Source: Symbiodinium natans
Taxonomy: Eukaryota; Sar; Dinophyceae; Suessiales; Symbiodiniaceae
Reading direction: 5' to 3'
NCBI GenBank assembly: GCA_905221605.1
Contig: CAJNDS010000681.1
Span: forward strand, 7,501-71,500
Length of the DNA: 64,000 nt
Numbering within the stretch: position 1 is the first letter of the stretch; every line of letters starts with the position of its first letter. Below, piece by piece: positions 10,030 through 23,296 of this stretch. The translations under genes were made by a program, and so were the position numbers. The notes below the pieces were generated by a model. It worked only from the letters and a program-made list of their open reading frames with translations, was not told where the DNA came from and did not search any database.

Positions 10030-10515
10030 GTGCGGTGTCGACGGCAGAGAGGATCCCCGCAGAGGGTTCAACAGACCACTCAAGAATTCGCAAAAACGCA
10101 CAGCGGGAGCGCTCCGACACGCACGATCCCTGCAGAGGGTGCACGGTTCAGTTCCAAAATGTGCGAAAACGCACAGCGGCAGCGCTCCGACACGCACGAT
10201 CCCCGCAGAGGGTTCAACAGGCCACTCAAGAATACGCAAAAACGCATAGCGGGAGCGCTCCGACACGCACGATCCCCGCAGAGGGTGCACGGTTCAGTTC
10301 CAAAATGTGCGAAAACGCACGGCAGGAGCGCTCCGACACGCACGATCCCCGCAGAGGGTGCACGGTTCAGTTCCAAAATGTGCGAAAACGCACGGCGGGA
10401 GCGCTCCGGCACGCACGATCCCCGCAGAGGGTGCACGCGTAAGATCCAAAATGTGCGAAAACGCACAGCGGGAGCGCTCCGACACGCACGATCCCCGCAG
10501 AGGGGTGCATCGCGC
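10030..10515. repeat. 73-bp minisatellite
   Basis: The word 'gatccc' of each unit falls at 10052, 10125, 10198, 10271, 10344, 10417 and 10490, an exact 73-bp spacing. Units share 'ggagcgctccgacacgcac' and 'ccgcagagggt'. Two subtypes exist in the remainder: 'ttcaacag...actcaag' in units 1 and 3, and 'gcacggttcagttcc' in the others. Because 73 is not a multiple of 3, each unit shifts frame, so the overlapping Arg/Ser-rich open frames on both strands are repeat artefacts. Confidence 0.95.
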
Positions 10516-10595
10516 TAGCCGCGGCAAAACCCTCCCCAGCCGAAGAAATCAGAGAGAATTTAATGGACAGCGTACAGAAGCAATGCAGCTGAGAT

Positions 10596-10735
10596 AGTCC
10601 TGTGGTGATGGTAGTGCGGTGGTGGTAGTGTGGTGGTGGTAGTGTAGTGATGGAAGTGTGGTGGCGGTAGTGTGGTGGTGGTAGCGTAGTGATTAGTGTG
10701 GTGATGGTAGTGTGGTGGTGGTGGGCTGGTGTGCT
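10596..10735. repeat. Degenerate GTGGTA/GTGGTG repeat
   Basis: Tandem 'gtggtggtagt' words with interruptions. The reverse strand reads as a His/Thr-rich frame, which is an artefact. Confidence 0.85.
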
Positions 10736-10888
10736 TGGGCGAACGTTTTTTCTCAGAAGAACCCTTCGCTGAAGTTTTCGGGAAAAAAGACAACCATTTT
10801 CAGAACCCCCAAAAAACAAACACTAAAAAACGTAGGAAAACATTACAGAAACCAAGTCCAAAACAAAGGAGAGAACGCAGCACCGCTG

Positions 10889-10951
10889 GAGTCTTAACAC
10901 AGCGTTTTTTTCGACACGCGGGGTGTCGAAAAGGCATTCATGTTAAGACTC
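10889..10951. repeat. Nested inverted repeat
   Basis: The outer arms 'gagtcttaaca' (10889-10899) and 'tgttaagactc' (10941-10951) are perfect complements. Between them an inner stem 'ttttcgacac' (10908-10917) pairs with 'gtgtcgaaaa' (10923-10932) around a 5-nt loop. A single-stranded copy would fold into a two-part hairpin. It may be a tiny mobile-element end or a folded RNA. Confidence 0.7.
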
Positions 10952-11607
10952 GAGCGCGCATCCCATGTGATTTGAGGTGGGATGGATGACAGAAGTGACA
11001 GGGTCCGCTGACAAGAAATCTTGTTTTTGATATGGATATGCCTCCTGAGCGCCTGTTGACCAAGTGCCCAAAGCCAAACTCATCAATGCAGGCACAGAAT
11101 CGAAGTTTCCTTTCAGAAGCACATGCCGCATTGACCATGTTCAAGGCATTCTGCCTTCTGGCTGCATGTAAATTGTGATGTTAAGGATGGATGATGACCA
11201 GTGCGTCACGACCTGTTCCAAGTCCGAGCATTCCCGGGGTCCCTATCTTGTGCGTGGAGAAACTGCAACGTTGATGAGCTGCTTGACCAGTTTAATCGGA
11301 AAGGAGCTTCTTCCCTGCGCTTCTGTATTTTGCCGGATTCCACTAAGCGGCATGGAAGAGGTTGTGGCTTGGCAGCACCTTCAGTTCTCATCGCGTGACT
11401 GATTTGCCTTGAGGCTTGCAGCTGCAGCTCCAAACTGACTTCTTCATCAGCACCAGCTGCGTTGAGCCGGTGGAGATCGGCGAGACACGTGTCGTCCCCT
11501 GGGTAGACGACAAGGATGTGCGTCCACAAAAACAGCTCCATCACTTCGCAACGAAATCGAATTTCGCGTTTACCTAGCGCACGTGAATTTCGTGCTTATG
11601 TGTGCAG
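10952..11607. other. Unassigned interval upstream of membrane gene
   Basis: No exon is clear. Short open frames exist on both strands around 11175-11544, and the first exon(s) of the membrane-protein gene that starts at or before 11608 may lie here. Confidence 0.3.
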
Positions 11608-13517
11608 GACCCAGTCCATGAGTCTTTCATCGCGGTTTATGTGGAGCCAGTCTTCGAGTCCATGCTCCGCCAAGCTAGTCAGGTGGCAAAGCTGTGTGCC
11701 GGTCGCCTGCCAGCTGACGCTCATCCAAAGTGCCTCTGTCAGCTCCATGACAATGAGTTGCATGCGGATGTTACGGCCCTTTGCCCGCAGTGTTGTAGTG
11801 TTTTGTTGCGGGATTCATGTTTGCCGTGAGTGAACCACTCACTGCGGTTGCACACTGAGGGGGTAATGACATGGCATGTGAGGGAAACTGGCAAGGTGCT
11901 GGAACGCCTAGCATCTGTACTTCCACAGTCGGCGTCCAACAGCATCAGGCACCTGCAGGTGAGGGTGGAGGAGCAGTGCCCGCACCCATGGATTCTGGGT
12001 GTGGCTGCAGGGGCAGTAGTTTGCTTGTCCTTCGTAGTGCTGCTCACCCTGCTGGAGCCTCTCAGGGCCTCTGCAGGCCGCCACGAAGCCATAGCCGCAA
12101 GGTCTTGGCCGGAGGGCGTGTTTGTGGTAAAGTCGCCGCTCGCGAATTTTGCCTCCGGGTTCGGATGGTCCGCAGGATTCACCATGTCCGTCCTGACATT
12201 GCAGACAGTGGCACTGCTCCTTGTCGAGAAGTCATCAGAGGAGTCTGAGGCCTCCGAGATTCAGATCTGGTTCCTCATCATTTTTCCATCCATTCTAGAT
12301 GCTTGGACTGCAATCCTGCTTCATATGTGAGATTGACACGTTACATGGGAGCACCCCTGTGCTCATGAGTCATGTCGTGCTCTATGCCAGTTGAGTCAGG
12401 TCTTAATTGGGAACTACCGTTTGCTAAACCTCTTTGCGAAAAAGCAGCTGGAACATGCTTACTTGCAGCATGGAATGCTCTTGACAGAGCCTGACACCTC
12501 ATTCGTCATGGACGTGCTTATCTGTGCTGGTCTTGCTATATTTGCGCTGGGAATTCTTCATCGTGCATCTAGCTGGCAAGTCCTTGTGGCTGTGGTTACG
12601 GCGCTCGCTGGTCCTGTGTGGGCTGTGGCCAAGGCTTCTCTGAATGCAAACGAGCTCGAAGTTCAGCTGCAGCATGTTCAAGCCTACCGCCAGCAGTACG
12701 GTAACGCCAAAGCCGGCATGCCTGACGCACAGCTTCTGCCCTGGAATTTTGTTGTCACAGCCAGCCGAGCTGGCCATGATTGCTTGGAGTTGGCACATGA
12801 GTTACATTCTCGAAATGCCGAGGGAACTCATACTGTTGCAGGCAGGTTCCAACTGGCGCTGGATGTTGCCTGGTACCGGCGCACCATGCTCCGACTTACT
12901 GGCTCGCGCGTGGGCTTCTGCAGCTTGCCTGCGTTTGCCATGGTGGCCAGCCTCTTTCTGGCCATCACCAGCCTGCAGGCTGCCCGGTTCGCTTGCTCCA
13001 CAGGACGGCTTTCCAACATAGAGCTGGACAGTGAATTGCACGTTTTTGATTTCCGGCCATACCAACACCACTACACCTTCTACATGGACATGAGCTTCAA
13101 ACAAGTGGCCTCTTGGTCTGTTCTCGGACTAGTTTCACATTCGCCTGTGATGTGACTCCAGTCTGGAAAACCTGCAAATGAAACCAAGACTCAAGGCACA
13201 GGTACCCCCCCAAACTTCCCCGCGAACCTGCAACGAGTTGAAAAGCTCCTAAGGCTGCGACTGCCTTTGCCGATGCGCCATCCACGCAGTGGATTTCCTT
13301 CCAGCAACCTGAAGGCAAGGCAGGTGCCGTCCAACCAATTCAGGAATACCTGAAGGATGACAAGGGCACCGCCCTCGCTGATATCCAGCTTGCTGGTGCT
13401 TTCTCCCCTCGCGTGGCCACGATCCAGGTCCAGGGCCTGCGCCCTTCCCTGCCTCCAACGGTTTACTTTGTGCGCTTTGCGTCGCTCAGGACAACTGGAA
13501 CTGGGCTGTGCGTGTGA
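11608..13517 (+). CDS. Multi-exon membrane protein of unknown function
   Basis: I do not recognise the family. Four exons are inferred. Exon a, 11608-11825, follows acceptor 'tgtgcag' and has a Cys/His-rich end (CLCQLHDNEL, ALCPQCCSVLL) that may bind metal. Its donor is a canonical GTGAGTG. Exon b, 11883 to about 12305, joins in frame across a 57-nt intron and holds two hydrophobic helices ('WILGVAAGAVVCLSFVVLL' and 'SVLTLQTVALLLV'), then 'IWFLIIFPSIL'. Exon c starts at 12400 after 'gagtcag' and runs to about 13145. It has helices near 'MDVLICAGLAIFALGIL' and 'VGFCSLPAFAMVASLFLAI', and a His/Tyr-rich loop (FRPYQHHYTFYMD). Exon d, 13254-13517, has no ATG but is clearly coding-like (IQEYLKDDKGTALADIQ, PPTVYFVRFASLRTTG). 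Its end 'tgc^gtgtgag' may itself be a donor. The 5' end is not found. The join b/c and the end of c are uncertain. Confidence 0.6.
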
Positions 13518-13839
13518 GAGACAATTGGCATTCCTCACGGAGCTTTAGTCAGTGCAGTTCAACGAGTGGAACATATGGAGATCCTGCTAGAAGCACTTCA
13601 TGGGAGAATGTCCATGTTCTTGTTGTTGTGCTGGGTGTTGTACTTTGTTGTCCTGAATGGTGAATGCAAGAGTCCCTTGAAACGGGTTTGCTGAGCGGCA
13701 TTTTCCCGCTTGTTGATGAATGTTGTGCTCGCTTTAACACCCAAAGACAAGACCCCGAAGTGAGTTCCTGCTGCAGTACTTTTCAACACGCACCCAAAGA
13801 AAAAATGGGTTCGAAATGGAGAATGTATCCATTGTTTTC

Positions 13840-15388
<1,549 letters not shown>

Positions 15389-15535
15389 GCAGGGTGAGAG
15401 GGCATGCGGTGCAACATAATTACAAGAGTGAGACGGTGCCCTACACCAGCCTGAGAGGGTACAATATACCAGGGTGAGAGGGTAAAATACACAGGGTGAG
15501 GGTATAACATAGCAGGGTGCGAGGGTATAATTTCC
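15389..15535. repeat. Degenerate 'agggtgagagggta' minisatellite
   Basis: About six imperfect units of 20-35 bp share 'cagggtgagagggt' followed by an AT-rich spacer such as 'ataatt' or 'aaaataca'. Confidence 0.75.
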
Positions 15536-16890
15536 TGTAAAGATAACGTGTTAGAGCCGACCCGCAAGGTATTCATTTATGAACTTGATTATGCACCCTG
15601 GAAGTCTACACTGTTTGGTGCAGACGCCAGCATATCAAGGCTCACACATGTGGTGAAAACGTCTACCATTCCAAGACAAGCGACATTCATTCAGCGCGCG
15701 AAATGTTGCGTTGAAGCTTCACATTTGGCGGCGGCGCGATTCCTGAGTTACTGCGGGAAATTTCACTCAAAATCAGGCAGTACATTCGTAGTACCTTAAC
15801 ATTCTCACGCAAACAGCTGCGGTGGCAATTGTGAGGACAGTGCCACTGTCGGTGCAATTCAGCTCGGCGAACTTCAGAAGACTGGTGGCATTTTCAACGT
15901 TGCCATCCACAGTGCTGAGTTTGCCTCCAGGTGGGTGTTGCAAATCTTTGCAAGGCTGCTGCTGCTTTCGCAGTCTCGACTGAGCATCCACGGGCGCCCT
16001 TAAAGAATAGTTGTGGCATGTGCGTGGCTCGGGTTTGGCTCTGGTTGTCTGGACTTTGGCCGCACGAGCCATCTTTCTGCACAGGGTTCGAGTGTCCCGA
16101 CAAGACGATGCGACTGCAGTCAACGATCGTAGGGGCTCTGATAATTCCTACCTAATCAGAATACAAGCTGCCCCAAAACGCTATTCTAATCTCTGATTGT
16201 TTACGCCCCGGTACAAACCTCCATGCCAGAGACCTGGCTTGGGCTTTTTCTGATTTCAGAGTGCCACTTTAGGCTCTAGCACTCTCTAAGAACATGTCAA
16301 GATATTGGCAGCCGTCTTCGGGGTCTATGGGACTCTTAGACAAGAGTTCCTTAAACCGGAACATGTAAAGTTGGGTAAGACTTCCCCGAAACCCTAAACC
16401 CTAAACCGTGCGGAGTGTTTGGGGATGACATACAAAGTACAGCCAAAGAGAGAAGTCTTCTTGCAAGTCTGGTCACTTCCCATAAAGCAAGGGGCCTGAA
16501 TACTGGAATAGGGTTTTAGTTCTCTTGGGGTACGTTATCTTCTGGTTAAATGGCTGATGGGGCCATGCGCTAGCTTGCTTTCCCACGCCTGTCCCATGCA
16601 ACCCCATATCTGCCGCAGGAGTCGACAGATTCGACTTAGAGGTGACGCTGACCGACGTCTTCGTAGGCCTCCCATTAGCCCCTTCTACACATCTACCTGA
16701 CAACATCCTGTCCTGGACGCTGTTTACAAGCGAGATAAATTCGGACGAGCAAGCCTGTCGGACAAAGTGCAGCTACATGGTGGATTGCCTAGCAAGCTTC
16801 GTTCACCGGGCTGGCTGCTTCTACTCAATGCTGAACTACTCAATGCTGAACGTCAAACACCTCGAAGTGCCAGCCGGGACAGGGTCTAGC
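15536..16890. other. Unassigned interval with a possible Cys-rich frame
   Basis: A frame at about 16642-16899 has six cysteines in a pattern (ACRTKCSYMVDCLASF, HRAGCFYSML) loosely like a PAN/Apple domain. It ends next to the 16891 inverted repeat. I consider this weak. A short CCCTAAA pair lies at about 16388-16406. Confidence 0.3.
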
Positions 16891-16992
16891 TACTGTTGAT
16901 GGAGGAAATCTTGCGCCGCTCAAAGCCCATAAGCCACTGTAATTCCTAGATGTAGGACTTAGGGTGGTGCAAGATTTCCTCCATCAACAGTA
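16891..16992. repeat. 102-bp element with perfect 24-bp inverted ends
   Basis: Arm 1 at 16891-16914 begins 'tactgttgatggagg' and arm 2 at 16969-16992 ends 'cctccatcaacagta'. They are exact reverse complements over 24 bp with a 54-bp centre. Size and structure fit a miniature inverted-repeat element or a transcribed hairpin. No clear target-site duplication is seen; the outer flanks are 'tctagc' and 'tgctca'. It lies 148 bp upstream of an LRR gene start. Confidence 0.85.
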
Positions 16993-17140
16993 TGCTCAGG
17001 AAACCCAAAGTGGGATGGGGCTTGAGACAGGGTACGTGCGCAGTTATTGGCACATGCTTGATTCTGATTGATGTGATGATTGAAGGAGACCTAGCGTCCA
17101 GGAAGGCAACAGAACGCTCCTCGGCCACCTTTCAGCAGCC

Positions 17141-19217
17141 ATGTCGAAAAACATCGTCGTCAAAGAGAAGAACGGGCAACTGCACTTCACGGACATCTAC
17201 CCCGAATGGCTGGGAAATTCTGCGAGCCTCTCGCTGGAGCTCATTCTGCAGGTTGGGGAGACGGAGTTCCGCTCCGATGTAGCTACCATCAATCTGCAGC
17301 GGGGGTCGTCCACACCTCGGGATGCCTTTGGCCTCCTTCTAGGCAAAACGGAGCCAGTTGACGGTGGCAAGCTGGTCGTCCTCTCGAAATGGGCCTTGGT
17401 CGACGACTTCGGCAACCTGCGTATTGTTGCGGAAACGTTCGACCCGAGTCAGTTTGAATCCTTGCAGCTGGTTGTGCTGCCGATTCTAGGAGATGCGGAG
17501 GACTCTTGGCACCTTCTGTTCCTTTTGCTTAGTTTCTAAATGTGGTGTGATAGACGTGGCTTTTGCGTGTGTGGTGCTGCCAATGTGATAAAAAGACACA
17601 CCAGATGCCGAGGCCTTCTATGTTCACTGGATGGCTCCGGTGGAACTGGCCACCAGCGAGCAACTGGAAATCCTGCAAAAACGCGGGCGATGCTCTGAGA
17701 GTTCTTCGGTGCGCAACTCGTATACGCTGTGTGGTTTCGGTGGCCGCATTCACAGTAAACCCGCTGCCGTCAATGTCTCGCCTTGGACGGGCAAACTACA
17801 GGAGGGCTCGGATTTACGATTCATCGTAAGGGCGCGCAGCCACCACAGTGAATGGTTTCCAGAGCCACATTTCCACCAAGTCTATCTTGACTTCCAAGGT
17901 GTGGACAGCCCAGTTGCCTGGGCTGCCCAAAAGCATGGATGCCAACTTCTGAAGAATACACGGATAACACACATCGTGGCGGCCTCGGCCGATGCAACAT
18001 GTTATTTGCTGCAGTTACACTGCGGCGCCCAGCTGTGCGAACTCATCTCAAGAGAAGGGCTAGCTGGAGCTACCGTCTGGTCCATCCACGGGAAGGTGTA
18101 TACGGGACCTCTCCTAACTCCAGACGCCATGGTGTCTGTTCTGTCATGTCTTTACGAGTATGGAGTGTGCGGCCTTGCCTTGAAGTGGGCATACGACGCA
18201 ACCTCCCGAGAGCTTCACCTGAAGCAGCACGGGGCTAGGATCCCCCTTGCAACGCTGATGGAGAGGATGGCCCAAGTTGGGCCCAGCAGTGTAGAACTTC
18301 TGCATCGAATGCACAGCGGCATGGACCAACAATCAGTATTTCAGGAGGCCTGTGCAACTGCAATTTGGCAGCTGAAATATGAGCCACCCACATTTCTCCT
18401 CAGGGCCCTTGCCCAACTGTCGTTCAACATGCCACAGTTACTCTTGCAGTCTTTGGTAGCATCCAGTACTTTCGACGGCTTCGGCCAAATGAGCAGAAAG
18501 GCTGAACATGCATTGCACGAAGCTTTTGGAAACGTGACATCTCTCCATGTGGAGCTGCAGGATGCTTCGCAGCTGAGCCAGGTAGCAAGAGCCCTGGAGT
18601 ATTGCCCTGGTGTGGAAGCAGTCCTCCTATCATGTGCCAAATGCTCCGTGATTGCTCGGGAACCGCGGCCAGAAGACTGGCAGGCTTTCTTTCATCACGC
18701 TCACGGCTTGCGCAGGCTTGGCCTGTTCCATTTTGTCCTGCGCATGACAGATTCGAGTCTTCGGCAGGCCCTGGAGACAGCCTTGCGCAGGTTTGAGCAC
18801 CTGACGGAGTTCAAGGCTGTTGGCCTGGTCATCGGCCCGGATGCAATGCCACTTACCAGCGGTTTGGCGCACTGCAGCGAACTGCGGGGTCTTGATTTCT
18901 CGCATCAAGATCTGGAGCAAGCAAGAATGCTTCTGCACGGCTTAATTGCTTTCCCACCAAAGAGCGTTACACATTTCACCTTCGATGGAAACAATGTGGG
19001 TCCAGATCATGGTCGGCTTCTGATTGACTTGCTGCTCCAGCTCCCTCGGCTAAAGAAGCTGGCAATCACAAATAACAACCTGGGAGATGCCATCGGCAAG
19101 CAGCTGCCAGACATCCTCCGCAACCTGAGTCTTTCACGAGCATTTATAGTGCAGAAGAACAACTTCAGCAAGGGCACCGAACTTGCAATAGCGAAATCGT
19201 GCTCGGCTTGCGCGTAG
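17141..19217 (+). CDS. Leucine-rich-repeat protein, two exons
   Basis: Exon 1 is 17141-17500 (120 codons from an ATG preceded by 'cctttcagcagcc', a plausible trans-splice acceptor). Exon 2 is 17613-19217. The 112-nt intron has a GA donor ('gcggag^gactct') and acceptor 'gccgag^gcc', both phase 0, giving '...LGDAEAFYVHWMAPVEL...' and a protein of 654 residues. The first 400 residues are a mixed alpha/beta region I do not recognise. At about residues 530-640 there are leucine-rich repeats of the ribonuclease-inhibitor type (ELRGLDFSHQDLEQ, VTHFTFDGNNVGPDHG, LKKLAITNNNLGDAIG). No signal peptide or membrane helix is evident, so a soluble protein is likely. LRRs usually mediate protein binding; the partner is unknown. 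The in-frame ATG at 17631 is an internal methionine, not the start. Confidence 0.75.
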
Positions 19218-21324
19218 CGCTTCATCCCCTGCCGGAGACTGCAGCTCGATGCGAACCAAATGACCACTCAGCAGAGATGTCATAGGAGATGCCATGCTAA
19301 TGGCGGATTTTCCGGTCTCTGCCGAATGAGAAGAGTAGATGTCAGCCTACGGCATGATGTAGCTTCGTGCATTCCATGGACGGTGTTTCCAAATCAGAAA
19401 GCAATCCTGCCCAGGTCATCACGAACACCATTGCTGACTAGATGCCCAAAACAGTGCAAGAAAGGCTTCGGGTGTAGGGTTTAAGTAGAACAGGGTTTTG
19501 TGAGAGGACTCGTTAATGCGGTATTAGGATTTAGTACCGCCGCATGTAGGGTACAGGGTGATTTGCATAGGATCTCTCAAGAGACTTACTACAACTGAGG
19601 CCTCCATCTTAACACCACAGCTCGACCACAAACCGCTCCGTCGTCGTGCAGGCAGATGGTTTCACTGGCAGCTTCCAGGCTCTCTGAAGACGGAGGCAGT
19701 CAGGTGGTAGGGGGTCTAGAATGAACAACTTTGTGGAACTAAGGGCTCGGGGCGCTCGAACTCAATATAGGATTCTGATTGAAGAACTGACGGTTTGAGT
19801 GCCTGCGAGTCCAGAACCCTAAGCCCCTCGCCCTCAACCTTGCGTGCGGGGAAGCATTTAGAAGGGAGACGACGGTGGCAGTTTAGAGTTAGTTTAGGTC
19901 AAGGATGTTCAAGGTTTCGGGGGGTTCGTTCATGGTTGGGTGCTAGTTAAGGTCGTTTGGTGGAGGGTCTAGGGATAAGTTCGGGGTCCGAACTTCAGCT
20001 TTACTCACACGGATCCTTGGAGGGGCGCAAGGTTGCACACCCTAAGCCCTGAAGCCTACACCCCAAACTCTAAATCGTGTAAGGCTCCTACGGCTTGCAC
20101 TACTTGCTCTGGATTGCCTTCAGCATCACCGAGGAGTTTGAAGTTGTGAGAGGCGATTCAGCTTGAGCGGCTAAGGGTTCTGGGTTTTCGGGCTGGTTGG
20201 TTTTAGGGCTCCAGGGCTTTCAGGTTCAGAGCCCTCGACGAGCTTGTAAAGGTAAAGCAGCACTCCTTCCTGTGCTGTCAACGCGCGTCTTGTACGAAAG
20301 CAGCTTCACGGACAACAGGGAAGCTTGAATAACTGGACTCTAGAGCTTTTGTATGGGGACACCAACCCCCTGAAACCCTGTCCTGGAAGTATCCGGACTT
20401 CCAGACGACTTGGAGCCATGGAAACAGCAATCGCAGCACAAGGGGTGGGAACCCAGACGTCGAAATTGCTGAGCATCCAAGCCAGCATATAAAAACAAAC
20501 AAATATAGATAGATAGATAGATATTTACACACACACACACACGCTTAAGGTTTACGTTTAGAGCTCAGGCTCTCTAAGCCTCCTCTTGTGGCAGCAAGCA
20601 GAACCGAAGGCAGCGCCGTGTCCCAGACGCTCATGCCGGACCCTCTGTCCATTGAACTTCCCTGGAGGCTGCGCAGACCAAAGGTGATACCATTGCTACT
20701 AGTAAGCTACTAGTCGTTGAAAGTAGGATCTCGGAGCGTAACTGTTGCCATACCCCAAGACGAACACATTTGACTGCTGTCGCCGCATTTGACTGTTGTC
20801 GCCGCCGGCTCGATCCGCTACTCTTATTCTTGAGTTTTTTAACGATTACTGTAGCACACCGGGCCGAAACGCATTGAACAGGCATTACGCCCTAGACCCC
20901 AAAACCTAAACCTTCTGCCCTAAGCCCTACGCTTCAAGTGAGGGTTCATGGTTTTGAGGGCCTGAACCCATTATTGAACAGGCATGACGCCCCAGACCTA
21001 AACCCTAAACCTTAAGCCCTAAACCCTATGCTTCAACTTGAGAAGAAACTTCAGACAGTGTGGAGGAAGAAGCCTCCAACCGAAACGATGCCGCCTGCAC
21101 CGACGGCTTAGAGCTATTTTGTCATTGTCCTAGGATATAGGCGCCTGGGGTTTAGGAGGTTAGGGGTTTCGGGGTTTACAAGTCAACAATTTGAAGCTTT
21201 TAGGTGTTTAGTGGTTAAGGCATTCATTTACACATGATGTGAACCTTGAATGCTAAACCCTAACATGATTGAACTTGAAGCCTGTCGACCTCTTTTTGCC
21301 GGGCCCACGAATCAGAAACTGATT
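19218..21324. other. Intergenic DNA with decayed telomere-like words
   Basis: No gene is supported. The stretch has many isolated or diverged CCCTAAA/TTTAGGG words (19810-20075, 20887-21040, 21140-21260). It also has a short GATA run with a (CA)n run at 20505-20542. Confidence 0.5.
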
Positions 21325-23045
21325 GGCTTAAGGACCCATTTCCTCCAAAAATCTGGAGTTGGGTGTGGCACACTAATTGTAGTCCGTTGTAGATTATATA
21401 GTAGTAGCGATAGTACCCATGACCTTGGATGAAAAAGAGGCAAGCTTGCACGTGTGTAGGGCAATAGTTTCATAGACAAAGCCGACGGTCAAACTGTCGC
21501 GCGTTGGCGTCAGCTACGTCGCCCAAGGTCACAAAGAAACCGGTGCGGGATACTAAAGAAGGCACTGGCACACTATGGGCTACCCCAACTTCCAAACCGA
21601 GAACATGCACTTTGCACCTTTGTATATGCCACTACGCGTAAAGTGCAGCAGTTTGCACTTCTGAAGGCCTAATAAATAACAAGCCTTAATACCTTAAAAC
21701 CCTTTAAAACAAAAACACACACACACACACACACACACAAAATAAAACTGAGAATAAATACGTAAAAAAGAAGCACTGCCGGGAGGCTGGAGCTCTCCAC
21801 GTGCTGAGCCCTCAGAGCCCATGGACGCAGGAAAGGCATGGAATGTGCTCCAAGACTTTCAAGGGGGGGGGGGGGGGGTAGGTTTCGGGCTTCAAGAGTT
21901 TCGGGTGCATGCGTTGTGTTGTGTTGGCTTGCTTTTTTTGGGTGCTCTGAGCGGGGCTTAGGGGTGGGGGTGGGGGCATCGGGGAGAAGAGCAAAAGACC
22001 ACCAGCAATCCTCTCCATCCTGCTGTTGATCTGGCAGGATGGGGGTGGTGGGGGGTGGGGAGAAGGGCACAAGTATGGTCGTGCTTTCTTGAAGCGTGGC
22101 GGTCATGGCAAGAAATGGATCAGCAGGTGATGCCAAAGCGCTGTTCCTGTGCTCATATCGAAGCCATGACCAGGGCGGGTGCAGGAAGAGCACGCTGAAG
22201 CGTTATGAAACTTTGGAGTACTTCAGCTTAGACGGCCGGCTCGGAGTTTCGTTGAATTGCGTGTCCTTCTTTTTGTGACTTCTCTTCTGCGGTTGTTCTC
22301 CGTGGTGAGCAGCGAAGAAGCAGTCTTGTAGAGCGTCTGCAAATCCTCGTGCGTGACAATATGTAAGCAGTCCCCACCGGAAACACCTCAAGAAGATGCG
22401 ACCGTCTTGAGAAGCTCCTGCGCTTCTGTGTTGTTCCATTGCTGACTCCGCCTATGGCCATTGCTTCTATCTATCCGAAGCGTTTAAACTTCACTAAGCC
22501 ACTAAGCCCCAAAATATGCTTCACTCAGATTTGGCACGGTAGCTGCTTGATCTTGGGCGCCGCACACTGAGTCTTCCCTCGGTGTCATTGCACTTGTTGT
22601 CTCGGCGTTTTCACGAGAACAACATGCAGATTTGTTTGCCTTCCTTTCATCGGGAGGCTTGAACGACCTGCAGCGCATGGATGCTGTTCCCTGAAAAGAA
22701 AACGGGCTTAGAGAGCAAGCAGAGCTTCCTCCCTTGGCGCCTCCAACTACCAAGCCAGGGCCGTAGGGTCGCACGCGACCCCAAAAGGAAGGACCCTTAG
22801 TGTTTGGTCTACATCAGGCGCAGGTATAGCAGCTGCTGAAATAGCGCAGGCTGAGGGTAAGTATTGCAGGTCAAGGCTGCAGGGCACAGCGTCATCTTTG
22901 TCTCTAAGCGCGTTTTGCCTCACCTGGGTCAGATCCCCACACTCTTGCTTCTCGGTGTGCCGTGTCCTTTTCTTCACCTCCAGAACTTCAAGATGAATTT
23001 GCCGAGATCCATTGGTCTTTCATCACTTGGCGGGATTACAAATTG
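21325..23045. repeat. 1.7 kb segmental duplication, copy 2
   Basis: Matches 61-1775. Differences include absence of the telomere array (junction at 21568/21569), a (CA)n run at about 21717-21739, a 16-G run at 21863-21878 and about 210 extra bases at roughly 22190-22405. After the shared 'cacttggcgggatt' near 23030 similarity ends, and the upstream region of the two-TM gene begins. Confidence 0.85.
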
Positions 23046-23296
23046 CCTTGACAGCGAAGTTCCCGAACGCCCCCACGTGACCCTGAAAGCAGGTTGCTGT
23101 CAGCCCCAAAAAGCAGATCTTCACCTCGTCTCCTTGCTTCCGTGAGTTCCGTGAGTTCTGCAGGCTTTGGTGAGCTTCGAAGAAAGTCTCCTCATGCCAG
23201 GCCTTGGGCTCAAAAGAGCTCTTTTCCACCTCTTTTCCACCTCTTTTCCACCACCTCCTCACCTCCTTTCCTTCGCAGATTCGCGCAGAACACGCA

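Noticed and set aside
10030-10515. CRISPR-like array
   Set aside because: The units are contiguous 73-bp repeats with no unique spacers, in a eukaryotic context.
10030-10527. Overlapping Arg/Ser-rich and Cys-rich frames on both strands
   Set aside because: They are produced by the 73-bp minisatellite, which shifts frame every unit.
23204-23296. N-terminal extension of the two-TM protein
   Set aside because: The frame is open by chance through a pyrimidine-rich tract that looks like a splice acceptor; the ATG at 23297 is the better start.
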